DNA of 64,000 nt, from positions 197,550,276 through 197,614,275 of the forward strand of contig NC_045434.1 in NCBI RefSeq assembly GCF_002776525.5, read 5' to 3'. How positions within the stretch are numbered: position 1 is the first letter of the stretch; the number at the start of each line of letters is the position of its first letter. Shown here piece by piece: positions 42,025 through 54,025 of the stretch. This stretch comes from Piliocolobus tephrosceles. Taxonomy: Eukaryota; Chordata; Mammalia; Primates; Cercopithecidae. The notes beneath the pieces are model-generated. The model ran no database searches. It saw only the letters and a program-made list of their open reading frames with translations, and was not told where the DNA came from. Both the position numbers and the translations under genes were made by a program.

Positions 42025-42160
42025 ACCAGCCATCACCTGGAATACATTACGGCAGCTGTGACTAATTAAACTTTGATTTCCTCAAATTTCGATCTTCTTG
42101 GAAATTCCTTCTGAGCCTGATGGTATTCCAGGCTGTGGCAGAAAGTAAATATCAGGCGAG
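42025..42160. promoter_or_regulatory. Candidate conserved non-coding segment
   Basis: Repeat-free patch with 'gtgactaattaaactttgat', combining a homeodomain core and a TCF/LEF-like 'ctttgat'. Inference only. Confidence 0.25.
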
Positions 42161-42664
42161 CCATGCCACGGGGCCTCCAGGTGGCCCGTTCCCCACCTCG
42201 CTCTCCCGATTTCCCTCTGCCTCCCTCTGTGTTGCTCCCCGAGGTCTCAGAAGAGCGTCCCCTTAGAGGATCTCCAAACCACAGCCCCCAGAAGCCGATT
42301 TGGTGTTTCCACCTGGGTGAAAAAAATGTTCCTTCTGTCCTCCTGGGAGATGGTGGGGCTGTGGTGAGGGGCGTGGGGGGGTCATAGACTCCACCCACCA
42401 TGGGATGCCTGGAGGCATGAAAACAGCTGTCTGGGTGGCCTGGATCCTGGGGTTCCCACCCATAGCTTGCCCTGGGGTCATCTCAGGCTGTCCAGTGTCC
42501 TAAGCCAGCCAGCCAAGCAGTGAAACCCAGAGAGAAGATGGCTGGAGCCAGAGGGCAGGAGTGTGGCTCACAAGAGGCCCAGCCAAGGGGCCAGATGGCA
42601 TGTGGGAACCTGGGTTCTGTGAGGTGCCCATGCTGCCTCTTGTCTGTTCACGAGGGCGGGCTGA

Positions 42665-42905
42665 AGCTGATGGCCACCATTAACTGAGCATCTGTTATGT
42701 GCCATGTCCCATGCTGAGTTATTTATGTACTTTCTCTCTAGTCTTCATGGCAGTCCTGGAGGAGAGACAGTAGGGCCTTACTTTACAGAGGAGGTCCCTG
42801 AGGTCAGAGGAGGGGTTAAGTCACTGGCTGAAAGCCACACAGTGAAGCTGAGAGTCAGATCCAGGTCTGTTTGAAGCCAGCGCCTACATTCTTACTGCCA
42901 CCTCA
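42665..42905 (-). mobile_element. MIR SINE, reverse
   Basis: 'gagcatctgttatgtgccat', 'actttacagaggaggtccct' and 'agtcagatccaggtctgttt'. Confidence 0.85.
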
Positions 42906-43197
42906 CCAGGACTTTACATCTGGAAAGTGCTTTGCATCTTCTACCAAGGTGGGGCTTTGGGTGGAATGGAAGGAATGGCATACCATTTCTTTGGACATCT
43001 TGATTTTGTTCCATTCTTTTTTCTTTCTCAAAGTTAAAGAGATTTTAAGTTTTTCTTTCTCAATTTAAAGGCATCAACAAATACTTGTTTAGTATAGAAA
43101 AATCAGGACACACAGTAAGTGAAAGATGAAAACAAACATCCATAATCCCACCAACCAGAAACCACATCTGTTCTCATTCTGGTGCATGTTCTTCCAG

Positions 43198-43231
43198 ACT
43201 GTGTGTGTGTATGTGTGTGTGTGTGTGTGTT
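43198..43231 (+). repeat. (GT)n microsatellite
   Basis: About 16 GT units with one AT interruption. Confidence 0.93.
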
Positions 43232-43329
43232 TCTGTCCATTTGAAAATGTTCATGCAGCGTGTGCCATGGAGAGACTCCGGTGCTATGGGAGAAACAAGA
43301 GAGGTACAGCGCTGCCTGTGGATTCTCAT

Positions 43330-43387
43330 CTGACATTGATCCTGCCTTGGTTGGGTCCCACCCTGCCACTTATTAAATGTAATCTTG
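43330..43387 (+). mobile_element. MIR SINE, left part
   Basis: 'gggtcccaccctgccactta'; split by an Alu and resumed at 43705. Confidence 0.7.
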
Positions 43388-43704
43388 GGCCAGACACGGT
43401 GGCTCATGCCTGTAATCCCAGCACTTTGAGAGGCCAAGGTGGGTGGATCACTTGAGGTCAGGAGTTCGAGACCAGCTTGGCCAACATGGTGAAACCCCAT
43501 CTCTACAAAATACAAAAAAAAAAAAAAAAAAAAAAAAAGCCAGGTTTGGTGGTGCATGCCTATAATCCTAGCTATTTGAGAGGCTGAGGTGGGAGGATTG
43601 CTTGAACCTGGGAGGTGGAGATTGCAGTGAGCCGAGATCATGCCGCTGTACTCCAGCCTGGGTGACAGAGCAAGACTCCATCTCAAAAAAAAAAAAAAAA
43701 AAAA
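43388..43704 (+). mobile_element. Alu element with expanded linker
   Basis: Plus-strand Alu whose middle A-rich linker is an uninterrupted run of about 25 A at 43514-43538, as long as its 3' tail. Confidence 0.97.
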
Positions 43705-43885
43705 GTGACCTTGGTCAACGTCTTCATCCCATGTGGCTCAGTTTCTCCATCTGCCAAATGGAGATAATAGCAGTGTCTACCTCACAGGGTTGTCAAGAAG
43801 ATTCAACGAAATAATGCTTGGAAAATATTTAGCACAATGCCTGACATGGTAAGCACTCAGCAAATGTCAGCTGTTAATATTTGCA
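43705..43885 (+). mobile_element. MIR SINE, right part
   Basis: 'gtgaccttggtcaacgtctt', 'agtttctccatctgccaaat' and 'gtaagcactcagcaaatgtc'. Confidence 0.85.
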
Positions 43886-43899
43886 CCAGATGCAATGCA

Positions 43900-44480
43900 A
43901 AAATAGACTGGTCTCTGATTGCATGGAACCCTTAGGCAGAGGGAGAAAACCATGAATTAAATAATCACACAAGCAAGTGTCAAGTCGTCTCCCAAGCGCC
44001 ACAGTGGTGAGTGAGGGAAATGGAGCTATGAGAATCTGTACTGGGGAGGGAGATCACTCTAGGCAGAAAAATCCTGGGAGGCTTCCGTGTGGAGGTAACC
44101 CTAGAACCAAGACCTGCGGGTTGTGAAGGAGTGTGCTAGGCCAGGTGGACAGGGAAGAGCATTCCAGGCAGAGGGAACAGCATGTGTAAAGGTCTGTGGG
44201 TGGGCACCATGGACAGCACAGGAGTCCGAAGGAAGGCCCATGTGACTGGAGTGGAGGGAGATGAGAAGCAGGACTAGAACTAAGAATGGAGAGGTTGGCA
44301 GGGGCTGGACCCTGAGGGTCTCATAGGTGCTGCTTGAGAAACTTTGTAGTTATCCTAAGAGCGATGGAGAGCCATTGAGGGAATAAAGCAGGGGAATGTA
44401 ACATGATCCTCCTGGATTTTAAAAAGATCCCTTTGGTTGCCTCTAATAGGGAAGAAATTGGCAGGGGAGGTCTGAGCAGA
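43900..44480 (-). mobile_element. L2 LINE, reverse
   Basis: 'gaagagcattccaggcagag', 'ggaacagcatgtgtaaaggt', 'gatggagagccattgaggg' and 'gtaacatgatcctcctgga' follow the order of a reverse-complemented L2. Confidence 0.75.
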
Positions 44481-46190
44481 GGTGAGGACATTCCCATCCT
44501 TGAATGTCCTCCCTGGGCTTTGCACGTTAGAGGGCCCAGGCCCCCGCTCTGGCTCTCCTTGGCTTATGCCTCTCCCAGTGGAAAGAAGAGTCTATGAGCT
44601 AAGGGCATTTGCCTCTTGGGGCCTCTGCCCACAACCCCTCTTCCTCCAGGAGCGTCTTCCTCATTCCAATTCTCCTAGGGGAGGACCTGCTGCTGGGGTG
44701 TACACCGCTGGGTCTGAGGGTGGTGAAGAAGTAGTCATTTGCAAGAATGCGGCTGGAGCTTGAAAGTGCAGGCTGTGGTGTCCACACCCTACCCTTAAGA
44801 GGGATGGAGCAGGAATAGCAAGAGAAAGAGGAGGGCAGGGGCTACCTTGGCAGGGCCCAAGCATGTTGGGGGCAGGTCTGTATGGGGAAAGCCACAGATG
44901 TCACTATTCAGGAGAGAGGTGGTCAACTCGAGAGGCATTCAGGAGGGGAAACCTCTGGAAACCAGCAAAAGACGGGAGGGGGAGATGGGGCTGAGGCGTG
45001 GGCTTCTGCCTGCTGACCCCGGGGTGCTGAGAGGCCCCACAGAGGGGACTGGCTTGGGTGGAGGGTAGATTCTGAGTTGGTTTTGCACTTGTTGAGACTG
45101 AGGATCTCTTGGGACGTTTAAAATATGTCAGACAATTCTGTCTCAATCTACATAGACACACACACACACACAGAACTTACACAAAATCAAAAGTCATTTC
45201 ATTTTCTGCTGGGTTTTCCTAGGATAATGTATTGGAGGGTTCTCAACCCCAGAAGCTTCACACCTAGAGCTCTTCTGGTCTACCCTTGGCCATTGATGTC
45301 CCAGCATGAATCAGTGACTCAGTCCTTCCAGGTTGGTTGCCTGCCTGAAAGCAGTTTCTATTGGGTTAAGCTGGGAACCTGGTATCTAACATGCCCCATC
45401 ATTGAGAAGCTCCTCAGGCTGGGAGGTGGACCACCCTGGCTCATCTCGACATCCCATTCCCCATGGGCAGAGAGCAGTTGGCTGTTGCTCTGGCTCCCAG
45501 GCCTAATGGCCAAGCCCCACCTGAACCCCCTAGAGTCCCCTCCGGGGTCTGGCCCTGGCTCCAGTCCTTGCCTTTCGGCCTCATGTGGGCCTGCGTCTGT
45601 CAGCAGCTCGCTCGCAGCTTGCAGCACGGCTTTACGCTGTGCAGGGATCTGCTGACAACAGCCCATTGTGGCTCTGACCTGAGGCCTGTGGCCTCTTGCT
45701 CCCCTCAGCCTGGGAGGGAAGTCGCTGTGCCCCAGCACTTCAGCATTCCTGGCCCTGCCTGTACACACGGGTTCTCAAGCAAGGCTGTCAGGCAGGGCTG
45801 GCCCCAGCTGGCACCATGGCCCAGCAGTGGATCTGCCAACTCCCTCTCCCACTCCCTGTTCAAACAACCACATGTGGGCAGCTGCTGAGCTTCTCCAGCT
45901 TCCAGCGAGCAGGGAGCTGGGGTGGTGGTTAGAGGCAGCCCAGCTGGCTATAATTATCCTAGAGGCCTCGTGTGGGCTGCCTGGCCTTGGGGAGTGGGGC
46001 TGCCCATTTGTCTTGGCTTCCTCCATCCCTTCCTTGAGGGGTTTGGACCTGGGACTAGCGGAGGGGACCATAGAAAAGGGAGGAAGGAGGAGCCCACCAT
46101 CCCCCATCACTAGGTCTGAGGGGCCTGCATTCTGGGGTAGGCTCTGAAGTCTCCCTGATCAGAGAGTCTCAGGCTGTCCAGGCATGAAAG
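44481..46190. other. Unique GC-richer intergenic DNA
   Basis: About 1.7 kb without recognised repeats apart from a short (CA)n at 45156-45172. Several overlapping ORFs of 100-176 codons on both strands occur because the region is GC-rich; none shows a domain. Worth an exon search, but nothing supports a gene by eye. Confidence 0.4.
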
Positions 46191-46194
46191 GACC

Positions 46195-46305
46195 ATGGAA
46201 TTAGAAAATTTGAGGCTCAGAGAGGTTGTGACTCGCCTGGGTTCACCCAGCAGTGGAGGTGGCCTTCAACCCACATCTTTCACCCCTGACTCCCTTTCTA
46301 GGACT
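46195..46305 (-). mobile_element. MIR fragment, reverse
   Basis: 'tgaggctcagagaggttgtg' and 'gcctgggttcacccagcag'. Confidence 0.7.
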
Positions 46306-46339
46306 CTCCTTGTATCTCCCTTTCAAGCCCCTAATTTGC

Positions 46340-46720
46340 TCATTTAATCAACAACTATTCGTTGAGCGCCTCCTGAGTGCCTATGCAAGTGCTGGGGGCT
46401 AGACACAGACAAAACCTCTGTAGGGGTGGGAGGGAGGGCTGCCTTCGGGTGGGGGAGGAAGGCTTCTCAGCGGAGATGACATTTGAGGAAAAACAGGATG
46501 GACTCAGTCATGCAAAGATCTGGGGACAGGAGGTTCTACAAAAGGCCACAGCAAGTGCAAAGCCCCTGAGGTTGGAACGAGGCCGTTATGGCTGGAGCAG
46601 AGTGAATGGGGGGCAAGGGTGGGGAGATGAGATCAGAGAGATGGGTAGAGGCCAAATGAGGCAGATCTTGGTAAGGAGATGGCGAGAAGATTCCAGAGAG
46701 TTTGACCTGGGGCCCTCTAA
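46340..46720 (-). mobile_element. L2 LINE, reverse
   Basis: 'caactattcgttgagcgcct', 'gagatgacatttgaggaaaa', 'gcaaagatctggggacagg' and 'agcaagtgcaaagcccctga'. Confidence 0.8.
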
Positions 46721-46824
46721 CTCCTCAGCTCCAGGCAGAACTCACCCCCGGCCCCATGGCAAATGGATGAAGCCCTTGGAGAACCCAAGGCCTCCAAGCC
46801 CAGGGCAGCTTCTTTTCTATCTAA

Positions 46825-47098
46825 TTTTTTGGGGGGGACAGAGTCTTGCTCTGTCGCCCAGGCTGGAGTGCAACAGCATGACCTCAGGCTGCTATAATCT
46901 CCACCTCCCAGGTTCAAGCAATTCTCCTGCCTCAGCCTCCTGAGCAGCTGGAATTACAGGTGCGTGCCACATGTAATTTTAGTAAAGTCGGTGTTTCACT
47001 ATGTTGGCCAGGCTGGTCTTGAACTCCTGACCTCATGATCCAGCCACCTTGGCCTTCCATAGTGCTGGGATTACAGGCGTGAACCACTGCGCCTGTCC
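46825..47098 (-). mobile_element. Alu element, reverse, internally shortened
   Basis: Reverse Alu with about 15 bases lost in the linker ('gccacatgtaattttagtaa') and a G-run replacing part of the tail. Confidence 0.94.
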
Positions 47099-47139
47099 TG
47101 TCCCACCTTTTAGAGAAGAGGAAGGCAGCCTGGTGTGTC

Positions 47140-47290
47140 AATGAGCCCAGAACTGGGAGTATGGGAACCCGAGTTCTGGTTTGAATGGTGTGTGACCTTG
47201 AACTGGTCCCCTCTCCTCACTTGGCCTCAATCTTATCAGCTGTGGAGTGAGAGAATTGAAACAGAGGGCCCTCAGTTCTGCGGATGACAC
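47140..47290 (+). mobile_element. MIR SINE
   Basis: 'gtgtgtgaccttgaactggt' and 'cctcaatcttatcagctgtg'. Confidence 0.7.
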
Positions 47291-48776
47291 AGGAAGGAGA
47301 GGGGAGGAGGATAAAACAAAGTTCAAGGAGACTAAATGATACCCATGGGCATGGTGTCTGGCTGGGCTTGCAGCCGACTGCATCCAAAGGCACCCCAGGA
47401 GGTTATGATGATGAGGAAGTTTGGGCCTGTTTACTACGAGGGCCATGGCTGGCATCGTTCTCTGCTCAATTTTCACAGTTCCTTAGGGCTGAGAATGGAA
47501 GGTCCTTTGCAGTACCAGCCAGCGGACAGCAGAGGGCGCCAACTCAATGGTCAGGGATCCTGGAAGGAGGAAGTAGTCGGTCTGGAGTTTGCACAGGATG
47601 GTCGGTGGCTACCAAAGATTTCCCTTTCATAATAACTGGTGACAGCTGATGTATATCCATGTGGACTCATTGAACAAAGACTGACTATGGCTACTCTGAT
47701 GACCATTGTTCTAGGTTTCAGGGAAATGGAATAATATAGGTCAGCAATGGCAAATGGCTTTTATATTTTTAAAAAATCAATTAATTTTAATAACTTTTAT
47801 CTTGAATGTTTGCTTGCATTGGAGCACTATGCTTGGAAAGTAGTGTTAAGAAAATTCTGAGGCTACTTCCTGGCTCAGGGAGATAGGATAATGTGATTGA
47901 TTAATCATGTCTGTCAGGGTGAGGTTGAGGAGGGGGCAGTGTTAGTGTCAGGGATTTGCTGTCTCTTCTCTAATGCAAACTCGTTATGGGACAAATGGGT
48001 AAATAAAGATGCAGAGATAGGAAGTTTATTTATATACGGTCATGCTACTGGTAAGTGTTGGAGTTAGGACAATTGTGCAGTTGTCTAGTCATGTCTTTGG
48101 GCCTGAAGAAATGCATCTCCAGGCCTGCAGGTACTCTCTGGACAATGGTGCCATCACCAGTGACCATTTTGGTACAGAGTGCTTCGTGGTGGGGAAGGGC
48201 CTTTGATGTGGAGCCAGCTGGGGTGGTGCTATGGTTTTGGGTGCTGTGAAGGCCAAGCTGGTGGCCAGTAGGGGCAGGCTAAGACCATTCCAGAACCCAG
48301 AACCCATAGTTGGGACCAAACAGCTCAAAGCCAAGCAGTGGCAGAATTTGGGCTTGACCCAGGCTGCTGGACTGGGGAGCCCATGTTCGTTCTATGATCC
48401 CAACCCCACCTTGCGAGTTCCCATTGGCTTTGGATGGAGGAAGATACGCTATGCCGGGCCCTGGGTGGGGACAGGGCGGTGCCCGAGCTAGAGTTTCTGT
48501 GTAAGGCATTTCCTGCCTATTGATGGGGACAGGCGTGGGGACAGCTTAACCCACACAAGGCAGAAGGGAGAGCTCCGCAGGGCACCAGAAGAAAGGGGAA
48601 GATGGGAGGGGCAGTTACTTCTCTCTGGGGATGCCTGGGGAGGTATCACGAAGGAAGTGCCTAAATATTTTTCTCTGATTACAAAAATAACTGTTTATTG
48701 CAGACAATTTTTTTTCAGAAAAAAACAGAATGATAAAAAGCCTCGGATCAATGTCATTAAACGGAGACAGTGACTG
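47291..48776. other. Unique intergenic DNA
   Basis: No gene supported; short unrelated ORFs on both strands at 48055-48510. 48660-48775 is AT-rich and may be an old LINE piece. Confidence 0.4.
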
Positions 48777-48786
48777 TCAGTATCTT

Positions 48787-49085
48787 TTTTTTTTTTTTTT
48801 TTGAGACATTGTTTCATTCTGCCGCCCAGGCTGGAGTGCGGTGGTGTGACCTCAGCTCACTGCCACCTCCACCTCCCTGGTTCAAGCGATTCTCCTGCCT
48901 CAGACTCCAGAGTAACTGGGATTACAGGCGTGTGCCACCGCACCCAGCTAATTTTTGTATTTTTAGTAGAGAGAGAGGGTTTTACCATGTTGACCAGGCT
49001 GGTCTTGAACTCCTGATCTCAGGTGAACCACTTGCCTCAGCTTCCCAAAGTACTGGGATTACAGATGTGAGTCAGTGTGCCCCGC
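48787..49085 (-). mobile_element. AluS-like element, reverse
   Basis: Full-length reverse Alu; target-site duplication cagtatctt at 48778-48786 and 49086-49094. Confidence 0.97.
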
Positions 49086-49161
49086 CAGTATCTTAATCAT
49101 TTACACATAACCACAATGATATCAGGCTGTATATATTTTTGAATTTTCTTTATTACTTAAT

Positions 49162-49344
49162 GTAGTGGCTCTCAAAGTGTGACCCTTGACAGCAACATCC
49201 GTATCACCTGGGAGCTTGTTAGAAGTGCAAATTCTTGCTTTCCCTCTCAGCCCCAAACCTCAGAGACTCTGGGGTGGGGTCCAGTGGTCTGTGTTTTAAC
49301 AAACCCTCCAGATTGTTCTGCTGCTCTGCAAGTTCGTAACCACT
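49162..49344 (+). mobile_element. MER5A-type DNA transposon fossil
   Basis: Nearly full: 'tagtggctctcaaagtgtga', 'gggagcttgttagaagtgca', 'actctggggtggggtccag' and the right terminus 'taaccactga'. Confidence 0.85.
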
Positions 49345-49352
49345 GACTTGGT

Positions 49353-50554
49353 GTATTATGAACAACTTTCCACTCTCTGACTATCTTATGTTTAATGTGT
49401 GATCTTTTGTTGTATTGACCTGATGAATTCTGCTAAAGCAATGCCATGGTGAACATCCTGGGTGCACGTATGTCCCTGTGCACACCAGGGCTTGTTTTGT
49501 GAGGTGCCCTTTGAGCTGAGCCAGTGACAGGCGGCAGAGAGAGGAGGGGAAGAGGCTGTGACCTCAGCTGTCTCTGACTTGGGACTGCGTGCAGACAGGA
49601 GGGACCAGAGCCCTCCTTCCCCATCACGCCCTCCCTGGAGTGGCTCTGGCAGAGCAGGAAGCAGCTGGTGAATGTGTCAACAGCAACTGGAAGGGACTTG
49701 GGCTAAAGGAGTCCAGCTCTCTTGAGGCCGATGGTCAGTGCTGTCTGGTCAGCAAAGGGGAAGCTGCACTCTGCCAGGAGAAGACAGAGAAGAAAGCAGC
49801 AGCCAAAAATGCGCTGCGGTGCCTTGTCCCTGCTGGCCTCACCTTTGGTTTGTGATAGTTGTGTTTCTCCCCCGTTACCCTCGCCTTGCGTGTGGAGAAA
49901 AGATGGACTCGTTGGTCTGAGAATGCTTAACTCTGCGAGCCTTGATGTGAAATGCCGTCATTAATCCACCAGCTATTGTCCTGTTTCCAGACATAGGCAC
50001 CAGATTTCAAATTTGGGTCTCCATAGGTCCTCCCTGGACCCATCCATTTCAGTGGCTCTGCCCCAAAACACCCTATCCCAGCCCCTTCAGAGAATTCTCA
50101 AGACCTTGCTATCACTTTTTCTCTTGGCTCAGCTCCTGGGATTAGGCAGGTGCAGATAGATGATTGTGGCTGTGAGGGGGCAGCTCCCACCGGCTCACTA
50201 ATTGGGATGATGAGTGAATAGGCAAGGAGTGATCACGAGCTGATGCCAACCGCTCTGCCTACCCAACCCCAATGGAGAGCAAGGGGCCAATGTTCTTATA
50301 GTCAGGAGCCAGGCTTAGTTGAGCCCACGGCACTGCAGAGGGGCTGCACTTTTGGGTGGGAGCTGCCCTGAAGCCCAAGGTGAAGGCAGCCCCTGCCTGT
50401 GACTGGGAAGGCCTTGCTGGGGCCCCGCTCAGGTGCAGCCCAGGCTTGGGCACTGCTCCTGCCAGTCCACGACTCAGGAACTTGCTGGGGCTCCGCAGGC
50501 CCATTAAAGCACTTGTCTGGGGTGGAAGCCCCCCTTTCTATGGCCCCAGATCTC
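49353..50554. other. Unique intergenic DNA
   Basis: No gene or repeat recognised over about 1.2 kb. Confidence 0.4.
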
Positions 50555-50775
50555 TCCAGCTGTATCCCTTAGAAGAGTGCCTGATAAATGTTGGTACAAT
50601 GAATGAATGAATGAATGAATGAATGAAGACCTCCTCCTCCAGCCAGGCAGCTACATCTTGTATTACCCTTGAAATGCAGGTTATGTGTTTCTGCCCCCCT
50701 CTTCTCTACTCACCCAAATTCTGCCAGTGCCTCAGCGCCTGGTCTACAGTAGGAGCTCAGCGTACGTGTGTTGAT
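50555..50775 (+). mobile_element. L2 3' ends with (GAAT)n
   Basis: 50570-50627 has an L2/MIR-type end followed by seven GAAT units. 50630-50775 reads as another decayed L2 tail ('gcctggtctacagtaggagc'). Confidence 0.6.
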
Positions 50776-51339
50776 GTCCTCCTGTGGCTATGTGGCTTCG
50801 TGTCCACCTGTGCCCTAAGCTGTGTGCGTGTGTGTGTTGGAGTTGGGGTTTCTCTGAACTCCCCACAGAGCCCTGAGTTGTGCCTAACCAGGTCCAGACA
50901 AGGCAGCAGGAGAGTGACAGTCCTGCCACAGCCCACTCCTGATAGGGCTGAAGCAGTGTGTAAGTCCCAGATCCCTCCCCATTTGAGTCCAGAAGAGAAT
51001 GTTCTTTCTTGGGTTGTCCACATTTATCACCAAATTTTACTCACCCTGATTCTGGAAAGGATGATGATGTGCTGATGCTAGAAACAGTGATTCAAGGCTA
51101 AAAGAACAAGAGCAGGGAATGGAAGCAGGATGATGGTACCAGAAAATCTGGCTGTGCCCAAACAGGTCCCTGAGCTGCTCCTTCACCAAGAGATAGGATC
51201 ACTGACTTCATGGTCCCCTGTGGAGCAACTGACAGAGGATATAGCCTATCCTTGAACCACAGGAACCAGATTTCAAGCCCAGCTCTTCTCTTTGTAGAAC
51301 CTTGGATGTATTTCCTCAAATTTGGGAAAAATCTCAAGC

Positions 51340-52110
51340 CATTATGTCTTAACATTTCTTTCCTGTCCCACTCTCACTCACCTCTCCTTCTGAGACTCCA
51401 GTCACACATACGTTAGACATTATGATCTTGTCCCAAAGGTTTCTGAGGCTCTGTTTACCTTTCTTCAATCTTTTATTGTCTCTTGTTTCTTCACATTGGG
51501 TAATTTCCATTGATTTGCCTTCAGGTTCACTGACCCTTTCTTCTGCCATCTCCAATCTACTTGTTAAGCCCATCTAGTGATTTATTTATTTATTTATTTA
51601 TTGAGACAGGGTTTCACTCCCATTGCCCAGGCTGGAGTGCAGTGGTGCAATCTCAGCTCACTGCAACCTCTGCCTCCTGGACTCAAGCTTTTCTCCTGCC
51701 TTGGCCTCCCGAGTAGCTGCGACTACAGGTGCATATCACTGTGCCCAGTTAATTGCTGTGTGTGTTTTTTGTAGAAATGAGTTTTCACCATGTTGCCCAG
51801 GCTGACCTTGAACTCCTGAGCTCAAGTGATTGGCCTGCCTCAGCCTCCCAAAGTGCTGGGATTATAGGCGTGAGCCTCTGTGCCCAGCCTAGTGAATTGT
51901 TAAATTTTGCTTATTGCATTTTTCAGTTCCAGGATGCTCATGTGGTTCTTTTAAAAATAGTTTCCATTTCTCTGCTGAGATGGGGTTGCGTTTTCCTATT
52001 TTTGCACACGTGTTAATTTTTGCCTGTAAATCACGCATGACTCACTGTAAAGATTCTGGATTCTCTTATCTTTCTTTGAAGGTTGTTGATTTGTGTTCAG
52101 TTAGATAATT
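51340..52110. mobile_element. Old L1 fragment split by an Alu
   Basis: 'acatacgttagacattatga', 'tcccaaaggtttctgaggct' and 'ttccatttctctgctgagat' are old-L1 phrases; the element continues on both sides of the Alu at 51582-51888. Confidence 0.75.
51582..51888 (-). mobile_element. Alu element, reverse, with (TTTA)n tail
   Basis: Reverse Alu whose tail is a (TTTA)n run at 51581-51602; 'ctagtga' flanks it on both sides inside the L1. Confidence 0.95.
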
Positions 52111-52311
52111 AATCACTGGCCGATCACCTTAAGTGTGTGTGTGGGGGTTTGGTTTTACACTTTGTTAGGGCAGACCTGTGGGAAGCCCAAGATTTCTAAG
52201 CCCTTTTAACTTGGCGGGACTCAGTCTCCACATTCTTTCTTCCCTGTGGTCATCGCTAAGGCTTGGCTTTCAGCTTTGGTAGAGAGGGTCTAGAGTAGCC
52301 TCATTCAAGGC

Positions 52312-52526
52312 CAGGGTTTCTCAACCTTGGAATGCTTGGCATTTAGGCCAGGGCTGTTCTTTGTAGTGGGGGCTGTCCTGTTGCATTGTAGAATGTTTAG
52401 CAGCATCCCTGGCCTCTATCCAATAGATGCCAATAGCAACCCTCACAGTTATGACAATCAAAAATGTCTCCAGACTTTGCCAAATGTCCTCAGAGGGGCA
52501 GAACCATTCCTTATTAAGAACTATTG
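52312..52526 (+). mobile_element. MER20 DNA transposon fossil
   Basis: 'gggtttctcaaccttggaat', 'tgcattgtagaatgtttagc', 'catccctggcctctatccaa' and 'aaatgtctccagactttgcc' are in MER20 order; ends at 'taagaactattg'. Confidence 0.9.
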
Positions 52527-53829
52527 TTCTAGCATATGGTCCTTCCTTGGAGATATTTGGGAAGAGCCTCTCATTAACTTTTGATAATCTGAAATGAGGT
52601 TACACACCCCTCACACAGGGTATTCAATTCAGCTGAGAGAAGAATCTGTTCCATTACTTCCCCTCACTGTGGAGGACAGTACAAATTCACATGCATTAAC
52701 ATCAGTCCTGGAGCAGTCTTGAGAATATCACAACTAAATTGCGCTGTGATCTTTAGGGTGTTAAATCTTTAGGCTACATGTGAATATTTGAAATAGACCT
52801 TGATATTCGCACTTTGTGTCAGTATTTCCTCCCCTTTTTAATATGATCAGCCTCCCAAGATGGAAGAGATGGGGGCTCCGCTTGCCCTCTGTGAGACTCA
52901 GTGCACACGCTCTCCGTGATCTCCCTGATCCATTTCCCCCCCGTGTTCCATGCAGCTGTTTCTTGCTGCCTTTCTGAGGAGGCCTCTTGATTCCTCCCTT
53001 TGTCCTTAAAGTCTCTATGGTCAGTGCTTGGCCAATTTCCCACGGGAAGAACCCACGCCCCAGTGTCAGGGAGTGGTTCCAGGTGAGGGCTGGGGCTGGG
53101 CTCTCTGGAAAGCTTGGGGGAGCTGGCGCAGTAGAGGGTTGCAGAGAGAGCTTTCTTCAGGTCTGCTCTGGGCTAAGACGGCAGAAGAAGTCTTAGAGGA
53201 AGAAGGAAATAGTTTGGCTGCTGTCTGCACCCTGTTGGGGCTTAACCCAAACCACACTGGTTTTCTCTACATGGTTTCTTGGCAACTTACAGACCAAATA
53301 TGGTTAAAAAGAAATGGCAGCCCAAGATAGGTGAGAACACCACAGGAGAATACTAGGGTCCTTTACATGACTTCAGATCTTCAAGCCCTGCAGGAACCTC
53401 CGAAGTGACCCCATAATGTCCATCCCTGAAGAATGATAACCAGTGTGGCATTAGAAGGCTGGTAAGGGTGGGGAGGTGGGGGAGGGGGCTGGGCTTTGTA
53501 TCATTTTCAAAAAAGAGGAATAGTCAGATTGTGAGAAATTACTGACCAACCACGAGGCGTAGCCTTGCACTGCTGGAACATTCTAGAACAGTGAAAAACA
53601 ACTGAAAGTGGTGACTCCTGGGAATAAAGTCTTGCCGAACTAACTCCATTGTCTTTTTGATGCAATGCCCAGGCTAGGTGTTGGTAAGAACAGGTGGAGC
53701 GTTGCTGATTGAACAATCTTCCCAAAGATTACGCCCAGTGGGTAGGTCCTCTCCTCGAGCTCCTCTCTTCCTAGGTCCTGAAACTCTGCCATATCCCCAT
53801 TTGTTTTAGTTCCCTGAGTACCCTCTTCT
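52527..53829. other. Unique intergenic DNA with a G-rich patch
   Basis: No gene recognised. 53466-53493 has repeated GGG/GGGGG runs on the plus strand and could form a G-quadruplex. Confidence 0.45.
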
Positions 53830-54025
53830 TCCTCTCACTTCTGGTGACTCTGGGCTTTCCTTCCTATTGTTCCTCCGCCTGGAATGCTCTTCCCCATACT
53901 CGTTTCCTAGTTGACTCCTCACGCCTCCAGACTCAGCTGAAACATCACTCCTCCAGGGGGGGCTCCCACTGCCTGCACGTCCTCCTTCCTCCCGTGTTCA
54001 GATTCAGCACCCTGCCAAGAGTTTG
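53830..54025 (+). mobile_element. L2 LINE fragment
   Basis: 'ccgcctggaatgctcttccc', 'cagactcagctgaaacatca' and 'ctcctccaggggggctccc' are in L2 3'-region order. Confidence 0.75.

Noticed and set aside
43198..43231. GT repeat as a Z-DNA regulatory element
   Set aside because: Plain short microsatellite; nothing around it supports a regulatory role.
43174..43686. 170-codon minus-strand ORF
   Set aside because: Typical reading of a reversed Alu plus a GT repeat; the same peptide pattern recurs in many Alu ORFs here.
45125..45655. 176-codon plus-strand ORF
   Set aside because: Starts at a CA repeat; opposite-strand ORFs of similar size overlap it; no domain.
46377..46943. 188-codon plus-strand ORF
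   Set aside because: Runs through a reverse L2 and into a reverse Alu; composed of repeat sequence.
48055..48509. Suspected processed pseudogene
   Set aside because: Short ORFs on both strands caught my eye, but I could not match any known mRNA, and no A-tail or target duplication is visible.
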